From assembly GCA_041574955.1 (NCBI GenBank), contig JBFGNS010000137.1:1-11438 (forward strand): a stretch of DNA of 11,438 nt. The letters run 5' to 3'. This stretch comes from CALZJC01 sp041574955. GTDB taxonomy: Bacteria; Acidobacteriota; Thermoanaerobaculia; Multivoradales; JAHEKO01. The translations under genes were made by a program, and so were the position numbers. Under the pieces are notes generated by a model. It made no database searches. It was not told where the DNA came from and saw nothing but the letters and a program-made list of their open reading frames with translations. Below, one piece after another: positions 1 through 6,256 of the stretch; the stretch's first letter is position 1, and the number at the start of each line of letters is the position of its first letter.

Positions 1-1161
1 ATCCGCCCGCAGGTCGTAGAGCTCGGGACGCGGGGCCACGATCAGCCGCCAACGCTGATCCGTGACTGCCTTGAGGGGACTCCAGCCATAGGCGTTGGCG
101 GGCATCCAGGTTTCGCTGTAGACCGCTCGTGGTTCGGCGGCGGCCACCAGCGACGGCAGCCCGGGCAGGCTGCTGCCCAAGCCGGCTGCCTCCTCCACGA
201 AACCCAAGAGCCGCAACAGGGTCGCCGGCAGGCGCTGCGTGCCGACTACCTCTTGGACCTGCTGGCCCGCCGGAACGCCGGGACCCGCCAGCACCAGTGG
301 CACCTCCAGGCTGGCGCGATAGAGGAAGACCCCGTGGCCTTTCTCCCCATGCTCGCCGAGGGCCTCGCCATGATCGCCGACCACCGCGACCAGGGGGCTT
401 CCGGCCGTCGCCGGCAGAGCGGCGAGCAGACGCCCGATCTCACCGTCCATGTAGGAGATCTCGCCCGCGTAGCTCTCCTCCACCGAGCTGGCCCGCCACG
501 GCTCCGGGGGCTCGTAGGGCGCGTGCGCGTCGTAGTAATGGACCCAGAGGAAGTAGGGCCGGCCGGCATCCAGCGCCGACAGCCATTCGATCGCGGCCGA
601 GGTCACGGCCTCGGCGTTCCGTTCCGGGTAGCCGTACTCACCCATGTGTTCCGCGGTCATGCGGTCGTCGTAGACCGCGAAGCCCGCGTCGAGACCGAAG
701 CGGCGGTCCAGCACCCGCGACGAGACAAAGGCGCCCGTGGCGTAGCCAGCGCTTGTCAGAAGGGTGGCGAGCGTCGGCAGGCTACCGTCCAGAGTCGCCG
801 TGCCGTTGTCCCGCAGGCCATGCTCCGGCGGCTCGAGCCCGGTCAGAAGCGTGGCATGTGCCGGCAGCGTCAGAGGCGACGCCGTCAACGCCTGCCGGAA
901 GACCGTGCCGCGCCCTGCCAGAGCATCGAGAGCCGGCGTCTCGGCGAGAGTCCCCCCGTAGCATCCCAGGTAGTCCGCCCGGGTCGTGTCCAGGGTCAGC
1001 AGCACGGCGCTGGCCCGCGCGGCTGTCGTCCGGCCCACCGCTGACCCGCCCGACGCCAGCGCCAGACCGACTGCCAGCAAGGCGACGTGGAGTCGCCGCC
1101 GGCCGCCAGTCGCCCGGCCGCGCGCTCCCACGCCCTCACGACCAGCTCGAGAAGCGTTCAT
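1..1161 (-). CDS. Sulfatase-fold exported hydrolase (alkaline phosphatase superfamily), C-terminus cut by window edge
   Basis: 387 codons are visible and the frame stays open to base 1, so the C-terminus is missing. The ATG at 1161 overlaps the holB stop as ATGA. An AGGGAG sits about ten bases upstream. Residues 1-43 are arginine-rich and then hydrophobic (RRRLHVALLAVGLALASGG), which suggests a signal peptide or membrane anchor. The fold is recognised from LDTTRADYLGCYG (D58, D63, first metal side), SPLTLPAHATLLTG (95-108), HYYDAHAPY (208-216) and VVGDHGEALGEHGEKGHG (260-277; D263, H264, K274, H276, second metal side). Against the sulfatase signature C/S-x-P-x-R, this protein has T98-L-P100-A-H102, so the formylglycine residue is absent. 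Thr nucleophiles do occur in phospho-transferring members of the superfamily. Acidobacterial relatives with LTLPSH are usually called sulfatases and often carry C-terminal TPRs, which cannot be checked here. The substrate is unknown. The family call is firm; sulfatase activity is doubtful. Confidence 0.88.
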   Translation of the reverse strand, partial: MNASRAGREGVGARGRATGGRRRLHVALLAVGLALASGGSAVGRTTAARASAVLLTLDTTRADYLGCYGGTLAETPALDALAGRGTVFRQALTASPLTLPAHATLLTGLEPPEHGLRDNGTATLDGSLPTLATLLTSAGYATGAFVSSRVLDRRFGLDAGFAVYDDRMTAEHMGEYGYPERNAEAVTSAAIEWLSALDAGRPYFLWVHYYDAHAPYEPPEPWRASSVEESYAGEISYMDGEIGRLLAALPATAGSPLVAVVGDHGEALGEHGEKGHGVFLYRASLEVPLVLAGPGVPAGQQVQEVVGTQRLPATLLRLLGFVEEAAGLGSSLPGLPSLVAAAEPRAVYSETWMPANAYGWSPLKAVTDQRWRLIVAPRPELYDLRAD

Positions 1162-2012
1162 GCCAGGTCCGCTCCCTGACGCCGCTCGCAGAGATGGCGA
1201 AAGACCAGCCCCTCCAGGATACGTCGCGGCGAGATGCCGCGCAGCCTGAGCGGCGGCGCCTCGAGCAGCGCCGCCGCCAGCTCCAGCAGCTGGCGGCGGC
1301 GGGCCGCCGCGGGAGCCAGCCGCTCGGCCGCCCGCACGGTCGCCGCCGCCGCAGCCGACCACGGACGCTGCGAGCGGGCGTCCCGCCAGTCGCCGCGCGA
1401 CTCCACCTCCGCCGCCGCCGCCATCAGCTCGATGCCGGCCCCGCTCTGCCAGTAGGCCTCGAGCCGCCGCGCCAGCCGTTCGGCCAGCTCGTCGACGGCG
1501 TCGGCCGGCAGCGGCTCGGCGGCCCCCAGGTAGACCGCCAGAGAGCGGCTGCGCAGCGTCGGCGCGAGGTCGAACTGCGACGGCGCCAGCAGCAGGAAGT
1601 GCCGCGGCGAGCCCGGGTGCGGCTCCTCGAGGCTCTTGAGCAGGGCGTCGGCGGCGCCCGGGCTGAGGCTCTCGGCGGCGGCCACCACGAACACCTGTCC
1701 GGCGGCCTCGAACGGCGTCACCTGGGCGCCCTCGAGAAACCGCTTGGTGGCCTCGACCGAGGTAGCCGTCCGCAGGTCCCGCTCGAGCAGCTGGAAGTCC
1801 GGGTGGAACGGCTCGCCGTCGCGATCGGAGGCGATGCGGCGGCAGTGGCGGCAGCGGCCGCACGGCAGCTCGTCGGGCGGCGCGGCGCACAGCAGGATGC
1901 GCCCCAGCTCGGCTGCCGCCGCACGGCGCTCGTCGTCGCTGCCGCCGTGCAGGATCAGGGCCGGGTACAGCTGCCGCCGGCGCGCCAGGCCGGTCGCCGC
2001 CTCCAGGTTCAT
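1158..2012 (-). CDS. holB: DNA polymerase III subunit delta' (clamp-loader component)
   Basis: The product is 284 residues. It is the non-catalytic delta' subunit of the clamp-loader AAA+ complex that places the sliding clamp on primed DNA. The ATG at 2012 overlaps the tmk stop as ATGA. A degenerate P-loop (LILHGGSDDERR, 19-30) lacks the GKT/S lysine, as expected for delta'. A zinc module follows with C42, C51, C54 and C57 (C-x8-C-x2-C-x2-C). The region VFVVAAAESLSPGAADALLKSLEEP (107-131) matches the DnaX/HolB Walker B and sensor region. The arginine-finger motif reads LRSRS (153-157), where SRC is usual. The C-terminal third is alanine-rich and helical, as in the collar domain. The order tmk-holB is common in bacteria and supports the assignment. 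The open frame continues upstream to 2675, but that part is out of frame with tmk and is not coding. A gamma/tau protein is excluded by length and by the missing P-loop lysine. Confidence 0.93.
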   Translation of the reverse strand: MNLEAATGLARRRQLYPALILHGGSDDERRAAAAELGRILLCAAPPDELPCGRCRHCRRIASDRDGEPFHPDFQLLERDLRTATSVEATKRFLEGAQVTPFEAAGQVFVVAAAESLSPGAADALLKSLEEPHPGSPRHFLLLAPSQFDLAPTLRSRSLAVYLGAAEPLPADAVDELAERLARRLEAYWQSGAGIELMAAAAEVESRGDWRDARSQRPWSAAAAATVRAAERLAPAAARRRQLLELAAALLEAPPLRLRGISPRRILEGLVFRHLCERRQGADLA

Positions 2013-2653
2013 GCGTCGAGCCCCAGCAGACCGCCGAGCGCGGCGCGCACCTGCCGCTCGGTGCGCTCGGTAGGGCCGCTCGAATCGATCACGCTGATCC
2101 GCTCCGGGTGGCGCTCGGCGAGCTGCCGGTAGCCCTCCCGCACCCGCCGGTAGAACTCCAGGTCCTCGGCGTCGAGACGGTCGACGTCGCCGCGCCGCTG
2201 CCGCTGATGGGACTGGCCGCGGCGGTGCGCCTCCTCCGCCGGCAGGTCGAACCACAGCGTGTGGTCGGGCTGGCGGGCGCCGGTGGCCAGCCTGTCGACC
2301 TCGGCGATGCGCTCGAGCGGCAGCCCGCGGCCGTAGCCCTGGTAGGCGACGGTCGAGTCGGTGAAGCGGTCGCACAGCACGTGGCGGCCGGCGGCCAGCG
2401 CCGGCTCGATCACGTCGAGCAGATGCTGCCGGCGGCTGGCGAACAGCAGCAGCAGCTCGACCGTGCCGTCGACCGCGCTCCAACGCGGATCCAGGAACAC
2501 CTGGCGCACCGCTTCGCCGAGCGGCGTGCCGCCCGGCTCCTTGGTGGTCTCGCAGTCGATCCCGCGCCCCACCAGCCAGCCGGCGGCGCGCGCCAGATGG
2601 GTCGACTTGCCGCTGCCGTCGAGGCCTTCGAAGGTGAGGAACAGGGGCTTCAT
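2009..2653 (-). CDS. tmk: Thymidylate kinase (dTMP kinase)
   Basis: The product is 214 residues, the usual family length. It phosphorylates dTMP to dTDP with ATP in the cytoplasm, for dTTP synthesis. Walker A is GLDGSGKS (10-17). TKEPGGTPLGE (37-47) is the TREPGGT loop with Lys for Arg. The DR-F/Y-x-x-S motif is DRFTDSTVAYQGYGRG (95-110). The LID region has RRGDVDRLDAEDLEFYRRVREGY near residues 150-175, with the typical RVREGY. ATG at 2653 is the only start that keeps the P-loop at the canonical distance. No Shine-Dalgarno sequence is obvious, but TAGCTT lies 12 bases before the ATG and could be a -10 element. The stop is shared with the holB start (ATGA 2009-2012), indicating translational coupling. 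The neighbouring genes fit a DNA-replication housekeeping cluster. Confidence 0.96.
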   Translation of the reverse strand: MKPLFLTFEGLDGSGKSTHLARAAGWLVGRGIDCETTKEPGGTPLGEAVRQVFLDPRWSAVDGTVELLLLFASRRQHLLDVIEPALAAGRHVLCDRFTDSTVAYQGYGRGLPLERIAEVDRLATGARQPDHTLWFDLPAEEAHRRGQSHQRQRRGDVDRLDAEDLEFYRRVREGYRQLAERHPERISVIDSSGPTERTERQVRAALGGLLGLDA

Positions 2654-2683
2654 CGGCAGACAGCGAAGCTACCACGCGCTGCC

Positions 2684-2699
2684 GGCGGCGGCCGCCGCC
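2684..2699. terminator. GC-only palindrome between the DCC gene and tmk
   Basis: A 16-bp perfect palindrome (GGCGGC GGCC GCCGCC) lies five bases beyond the DCC-family stop. As RNA it could form a six-pair stem with a four-base loop. There is no following U tract in the minus-strand direction, so it is at best a weak pause or attenuator before tmk. GC-rich trinucleotide runs also arise by chance at this composition. Confidence 0.25.
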
Positions 2700-2703
2700 C
2701 GGG

Positions 2704-3120
2704 CTACGGGTCGAAGCGGGCGCGCAGCGGCTCGGGCAGCACCGGACAGACCTGCTCGGCGGTGCCGAACCAGCGCCGCCGGCGCCGCGCCACCGCGTCG
2801 TACAGCTCGTCGCCGAGCCGCACCGGCACGAGCCCCGCGCCGGCGGCGGCCAGGCGGCCCAGCGGACCGCACCGGCGCAGCAGATAGCGCAGCGCCCGCC
2901 AGCGGGTAAGCGCCTCGCCCGCGGGCGTCAGGGCCACCACGCTGTCGGGCAGCTCGCGGCCGCCGTCCGGCAGCAGGCGCCGGGCGGTGTCGCCGCCGAG
3001 CGGCGAGAAGCGCAGCGGCGGCCGCCCGCGGTCGCGCGGCAGGATCCAGCGCACCGCCCCATGGCAAAGAGCGCAGTCGCCGTCGTAGAACAGGCGCGCC
3101 TGACCGGCCGCCGCAGCCAC
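2704..3120 (-). CDS. DCC-family (DUF393) thiol-disulfide oxidoreductase-like protein
   Basis: The product is 138 residues, typical of the family. The N-terminus reads ARLFYDGDCALCHGAVRW, which contains the defining DGxCxxC motif (D13, G14, C16, C19). The following segment is ILPRDRGRPPLRFSPL. The C-terminus carries the usual Arg-rich WRALRYLLRRCGPLGRLA and a YDAVARRRRRWFG stretch. The family is predicted to be a thioredoxin-like redox protein, but its partners and substrates are not established. The start is GTG at 3120. An in-frame stop lies at 3166-3168 and no ATG falls between them, so GTG is the only standard start. TATCAT lies six bases upstream of the GTG, suggesting a leaderless transcript. 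The gene is first in the minus-strand run towards tmk, from which it is separated by 50 bp. It is divergent from pntA. Confidence 0.87.
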   Translation of the reverse strand: MAAAAGQARLFYDGDCALCHGAVRWILPRDRGRPPLRFSPLGGDTARRLLPDGGRELPDSVVALTPAGEALTRWRALRYLLRRCGPLGRLAAAGAGLVPVRLGDELYDAVARRRRRWFGTAEQVCPVLPEPLRARFDP

Positions 3121-3126
3121 GCCGCC

Positions 3127-3132
3127 ATGATA
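3127..3132 (-). promoter_or_regulatory. Candidate -10 element (TATCAT) of the DCC-family gene, leaderless type
   Basis: On the minus strand TATCAT matches the -10 consensus at five of six positions and ends six bases before the GTG start at 3120. A transcript would therefore begin at or next to the start codon. No convincing -35 hexamer is seen at 16-18 bp spacing. Confidence 0.4.
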
Positions 3133-3164
3133 GCCGCGCCACCCCGTCGGGTGGCCTCCGCGCC

Positions 3165-3193
3165 TTCACAAAGCGCGGTCAACCGGCTAGAGT
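3165..3193 (+). promoter_or_regulatory. Candidate sigma70-type promoter of the pnt operon
   Basis: TTCACA (3165-3170, five of six to TTGACA) and TAGAGT (3188-3193, four of six to TATAAT) are separated by 17 bp in the 126-bp gap between the divergent DCC and pntA genes. Transcription would begin near 3200, giving a leader of about 47 bases without a clear ribosome binding site. Confidence 0.5.
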
Positions 3194-3246
3194 CTTCGCT
3201 GCCGACTCGAGCCCTCTCTGGCCCGGCGCTCGGACCCCCCAAGACG

Positions 3247-4389
3247 ATGACCACCGTACTGATCCCCAAGGAGAGTGGTGCGGGCGAAGCGCGCGTCGCC
3301 GCCACTCCCGAGACCGTCGAGAAGCTCATCGCGCTGGGTTTCGAGGTGGAGGTGGAGAGCGGCGCCGGCGCCGCCGCGCACTTCCGCGACAAGGAGTACG
3401 CCGCCGCCGGCGCGCGTCTCGGCGGCGGCGGCGAGACCGCCTGGCGCGGCGCCGGTGCGGTGCTCAAGGTCGGGCCGCTTTCGGAGGGTGACGGCGGCGA
3501 GGTCTCCTGGCTGTCGCCGGGCGCCCTCGTAGCCGGTCTGCTGGCGCCCTACGACAACCCCGGCACCGTACGGCGGCTGGCCGCCGGAGGCGTCACCAGC
3601 CTGGCGCTCGAGCTGCTGCCGCGGGTGACGCGGGCGCAGACGATGGACGCGCTGTCGTCGCAGGCCAGCGTGGCGGGCTACCGCGCGGTGCTGGTGGCGG
3701 CGGCGCGGCTCGACCGCCACTTCCCGCTGCTGATGACCGCCGCCGGCACCATCCGCCCGGCGCGCGTGGTGGTGATCGGCGCCGGAGTGGCAGGCCTGCA
3801 GGCGGTCGCCACCGCCCGGCGCCTGGGCGCCGTGGTCGAGGTGTCCGACATCCGGCCGGCGGTCAAGGAGCAGGTCGAGTCGCTGGGCGGCCGCTTCATC
3901 GACCTGCCCGAGCAGTCGAGCGGCGAGGGCACGGGCGGCTATGCGCGCGAGATGGGAGAGGAGTTCCTGCGCCGCCAGCGCGAGCTCCTGGCGGAACGGT
4001 TGAGCGGCGCCGACGTCGTGATCACGACCGCCGCGGTGCCCGGCAAGCCGGCGCCCAAGCTGGTCGACGCCGCGATGGTCGACGGCATGAAGCCGGGCAG
4101 CCTGATCCTCGACCTGGCCGCCGAGCGCGGCGGCAACTGCGAGCTGACCCGCCCCGGCGAGGAGGTCGAGCACGACGGCGTCACCGTCCTCGGCCCGACC
4201 AACCTGGTCTCCGGCATGGCGCACGACGCCAGCCTGCTGTACTCGCGCAACGTCCTGGCGCTGGTCGAGCACCTGGTCGAGGACGGCGCGTTCCGGATCG
4301 ACCTCGAGGACGAGATCGTGGCCGGCGCCCTGCTCACCCACGACGGGGCGGTGCGTCATCCGGCCTTCACCTCGGAGGACGGCTCATGA
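3247..4389 (+). CDS. pntA: NAD(P) transhydrogenase subunit alpha part 1 (NAD(H)-binding domain I)
   Basis: The product is 380 residues, the usual size for the soluble alpha-1 subunit of three-gene transhydrogenases. It binds NAD(H) at the membrane surface and exchanges hydride with NADP(H) on PntB, coupled to proton movement. The start is ATG 3247, giving MTTVLIPKES. The open frame reaches back to 3061, but that part overlaps the DCC gene and lacks family similarity. The loop RVTRAQTMDALSSQA (126-140) holds R126, Q131 and D134, matching the RQD loop of the Rhodospirillum rubrum enzyme. The Rossmann motif is VVVIGAGVAGLQA (174-186), with D201 closing the second strand. LDLAAERGGN and the mobile-loop region GPTNLVSGMAHDASLLYSRN follow near the C-terminus. 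The stop overlaps the pntA2 start as ATGA. Alanine dehydrogenase is related but lacks this operon context and the RQD loop. Confidence 0.95.
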   Translation: MTTVLIPKESGAGEARVAATPETVEKLIALGFEVEVESGAGAAAHFRDKEYAAAGARLGGGGETAWRGAGAVLKVGPLSEGDGGEVSWLSPGALVAGLLAPYDNPGTVRRLAAGGVTSLALELLPRVTRAQTMDALSSQASVAGYRAVLVAAARLDRHFPLLMTAAGTIRPARVVVIGAGVAGLQAVATARRLGAVVEVSDIRPAVKEQVESLGGRFIDLPEQSSGEGTGGYAREMGEEFLRRQRELLAERLSGADVVITTAAVPGKPAPKLVDAAMVDGMKPGSLILDLAAERGGNCELTRPGEEVEHDGVTVLGPTNLVSGMAHDASLLYSRNVLALVEHLVEDGAFRIDLEDEIVAGALLTHDGAVRHPAFTSEDGS

Positions 4390-4679
4390 TGGGTGCCCTG
4401 CTGGTCGGGATCTACGTCTTCGTGCTGGCGATCTTCGTCGGCTTCGAGATCATCACCAAGATCCCGCCGACGCTGCACACGCCGCTGATGTCCGGCGCCA
4501 ACGCCATCTCGGGCATCACCCTGGTGGGCTCGCTGGCCGCCGCCACCACCGGCGCGGTGACGGTGAGCAACATCCTCGGTTTCGTGGCGATCGTCTTCGC
4601 CACCGTCAACGTGGTCGGCGGCTTCCTGGTCACCAACCGGATGCTCGAGATGTTCGGCGGCAAGAAGGCCAGGCGATGA
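4386..4679 (+). CDS. pntA2: NAD(P) transhydrogenase subunit alpha part 2 (membrane domain)
   Basis: The product is 97 residues and almost entirely hydrophobic. Three membrane segments are at about 3-24, 36-56 and 60-83, followed by a short basic tail (GGKKARR). The conserved HTPLMSGANAISGI (31-44) between the first two segments identifies the alpha-2 membrane subunit. In the single-chain PntA of enterobacteria this region is fused to the NAD domain. It supplies part of the proton channel together with PntB. The ATG at 4386 overlaps the pntA stop. A GGAGG at 4374-4378 sits seven bases upstream, so initiation combines coupling with a strong ribosome binding site. A second ATG at 4389 would shorten the protein by one residue. 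The stop overlaps the pntB start. Confidence 0.94.
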   Translation: MMGALLVGIYVFVLAIFVGFEIITKIPPTLHTPLMSGANAISGITLVGSLAAATTGAVTVSNILGFVAIVFATVNVVGGFLVTNRMLEMFGGKKARR

Positions 4680-6109
4680 GCCAGCTGCTCGATTCGGTGC
4701 TGGTGCCGGTCCTCTACTTGCTGTCGGCGGTGCTGTTCATCTTCGGCCTCAAGGGGCTGACCCGGGTGCGCACCGCCCAGCGCGGCAACGCCATCGCCGC
4801 CCTGGCCATGCTGATCGCGGTGGTGACCACGCTGGTCGACCTCGGACTGGTCGACTACCGGTGGATCATCGCCGGGCTGGTGGTCGGCGGGCTGGTGGGG
4901 ACCGTCGCGGCGCTCAAGGTCGAGATGACCGCGATGCCCGAGATGGTGGCGTTGTTCAACGGCTTCGGCGGCGGCGCCTCGGCGCTGGTCGCCTGCTCGG
5001 TGGTGTGGCTGGAGCTGGTTGAACCCGGCGTGATCGGCTCCCCGGCCGCCCACCTCGGCACCGACGCCGCGCTCACCGCCTTTCTCTCGGTGCTGATCGG
5101 AGCGGTGACCTTCAGCGGCAGCCTGATCGCCTTCCTCAAGCTGAGCGGCAGGATCGGCGGCAAGCCCACCCTCATCCCCGCGCGCCACCTGGTCAACGGC
5201 CTGTTCATGCTGGCGGCGGTCGCCGCCGGCCTCTACCTCACCTTCGCCGCCGGCGAGCCCGGCGCGGTGGCGACCGCCGCCGTCGCGCTGGCCGGGGTCA
5301 GCCTGCTGCTCGGAGTGCTGCTGGTGATCCCCATCGGCGGCGCCGACATGCCGGTGATCATCTCGTTCCTCAACTCGCTGTCGGGAGTCGCCGCCGCGAT
5401 GACCGGCTTCGTGCTGAGCAACAACGTGCTGATCATCAGCGGCGCGCTGGTCGGCGCCTCGGGGCTGATCCTGACCCAGATCATGTGCGTTGCGATGAAC
5501 CGCACCCTGGCCAACGTGCTCTTTGCGGGTTTCGGCCAGGAGGGCGGCGAGGCCGACTCGGGCGAGTACGGCACGGTGCGCTCCGGCGGCGCCGAGGAGG
5601 CAGCGATGGTGCTGGAGGGGGCCGAGCGGGTGGTCATCGTGCCCGGCTACGGTCTGGCGGTGGCGCAGGCCCAGCACACCGCGCGCGAGCTCGCCGACCT
5701 GCTCGAAAAGCGCGGCGCCACGGTCACCTACGCGATCCACCCGGTGGCCGGGCGAATGCCGGGCCACATGAACGTGCTGCTCGCCGAGGCCGACGTACCG
5801 TACGAGAAGCTGGTCGAGATGGACTCCGCCAACCCGGAGTTCAAGCTCACCAGCGCGGTCATCGTGGTCGGCGCCAACGATGTCGTGAACCCCGCCGCCG
5901 AGCTCGACCCGCAAAGCCCGATCGCCGGTATGCCGGTGCTCCGGGTGTGGGAGGCGCAGGTCGTGATGGTCATCAAGCGCAGCTTGAGCCCGGGCTTCGC
6001 CGGCATCAAGAACCCGCTGTTCGAGAACGACAACACGATGATGGTGTTCGGCGACGGCAAGAAGGTGCTGCAGGACGTGATCGCCGAGCTCAAGCAGATC
6101 CCGGCGTAG
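4676..6109 (+). CDS. pntB: NAD(P) transhydrogenase subunit beta (proton channel and NADP(H)-binding domain III)
   Basis: The product is 477 residues, full length. Residues 1 to about 275 form a bundle of eight or nine membrane segments. They include MTAMPEMVALFNGFGGGASALVA (85-107), IGGADMPVIISFLNSLSG (220-237) and AMTGFVLSNNVLIISGALVG (241-260). The soluble domain III follows: GYGLAVAQAQH (324-334), HPVAGRMPGHMNVLLAEA (355-372), GANDVVNPAA (399-408), KRSLSPGFAG (434-443) and FGDGKK (458-463). The last motif is FGDAK in many homologues. The enzyme uses the proton gradient to reduce NADP+ with NADH. Start ATG 4676 overlaps the pntA2 stop as ATGA, with AAGAAGG seven bases upstream. A GC-rich fold follows the stop within the 147-bp gap before the next gene. 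Confidence 0.97.
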   Translation: MSQLLDSVLVPVLYLLSAVLFIFGLKGLTRVRTAQRGNAIAALAMLIAVVTTLVDLGLVDYRWIIAGLVVGGLVGTVAALKVEMTAMPEMVALFNGFGGGASALVACSVVWLELVEPGVIGSPAAHLGTDAALTAFLSVLIGAVTFSGSLIAFLKLSGRIGGKPTLIPARHLVNGLFMLAAVAAGLYLTFAAGEPGAVATAAVALAGVSLLLGVLLVIPIGGADMPVIISFLNSLSGVAAAMTGFVLSNNVLIISGALVGASGLILTQIMCVAMNRTLANVLFAGFGQEGGEADSGEYGTVRSGGAEEAAMVLEGAERVVIVPGYGLAVAQAQHTARELADLLEKRGATVTYAIHPVAGRMPGHMNVLLAEADVPYEKLVEMDSANPEFKLTSAVIVVGANDVVNPAAELDPQSPIAGMPVLRVWEAQVVMVIKRSLSPGFAGIKNPLFENDNTMMVFGDGKKVLQDVIAELKQIPA

Positions 6110-6134
6110 ACGCTGCCGCCGCACAGCTCTACCG

Positions 6135-6170
6135 CTCGGCTCACGGCCGTCGGCGCGGCCGGCCGCCGAG
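6135..6170 (+). terminator. Candidate stem-loop after pntB
   Basis: Starting 26 bases past the pntB stop, an outer stem CTCGGC/GCCGAG (6135-6140 with 6165-6170) encloses an inner stem GGCCG/CGGCC (6145-6149 with 6156-6160). A 12-bp palindrome at 6155-6166 offers an alternative fold. No U tract follows, so strong intrinsic termination is unlikely. It may insulate the pnt genes from the next gene. Confidence 0.3.
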
Positions 6171-6180
6171 TCCGGGCTGC

Positions 6181-6186
6181 TAGAAT
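6181..6186 (+). promoter_or_regulatory. Candidate -10 element upstream of the GCS2-CBS gene
   Basis: TAGAAT (five of six to TATAAT) lies 70 bases before the ATG at 6257, just after the stem-loop that follows pntB. The 16-18 bp spaced upstream position contains no -35-like hexamer. The element resembles TAGAGT upstream of pntA, and both are followed by a CT/TCG-type context. Confidence 0.35.
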
Positions 6187-6256
6187 CTCGCCGCTTCGAG
6201 CCTGGCTGCAACCAGGGCGCCATCCCCGGGGCGCCCGCGGCGATACCGCGATCCCC

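Noticed and set aside
129..2132. A 667-codon plus-strand open frame opposite the sulfatase-like gene and holB
   Set aside because: It is Arg/Pro/Ala-rich with no recognisable domain and lies antisense to two well-supported genes. Long antisense frames are expected at this GC content.
1158..2675. A single 505-residue minus-strand protein extending holB upstream across tmk
   Set aside because: The extra N-terminal part is tmk DNA read in another frame. The family start of delta' is at 2012, overlapping the tmk stop.
3061..3246. A 62-residue N-terminal extension of PntA
   Set aside because: It overlaps the DCC-family gene on the opposite strand and has no similarity to PntA. The family N-terminus begins at the ATG at 3247.
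6110..6256. Small RNA or riboswitch upstream of the GCS2-CBS gene
   Set aside because: The gap has a GC-rich fold, but I recognise no riboswitch consensus, and a terminator or insulator is the simpler reading.
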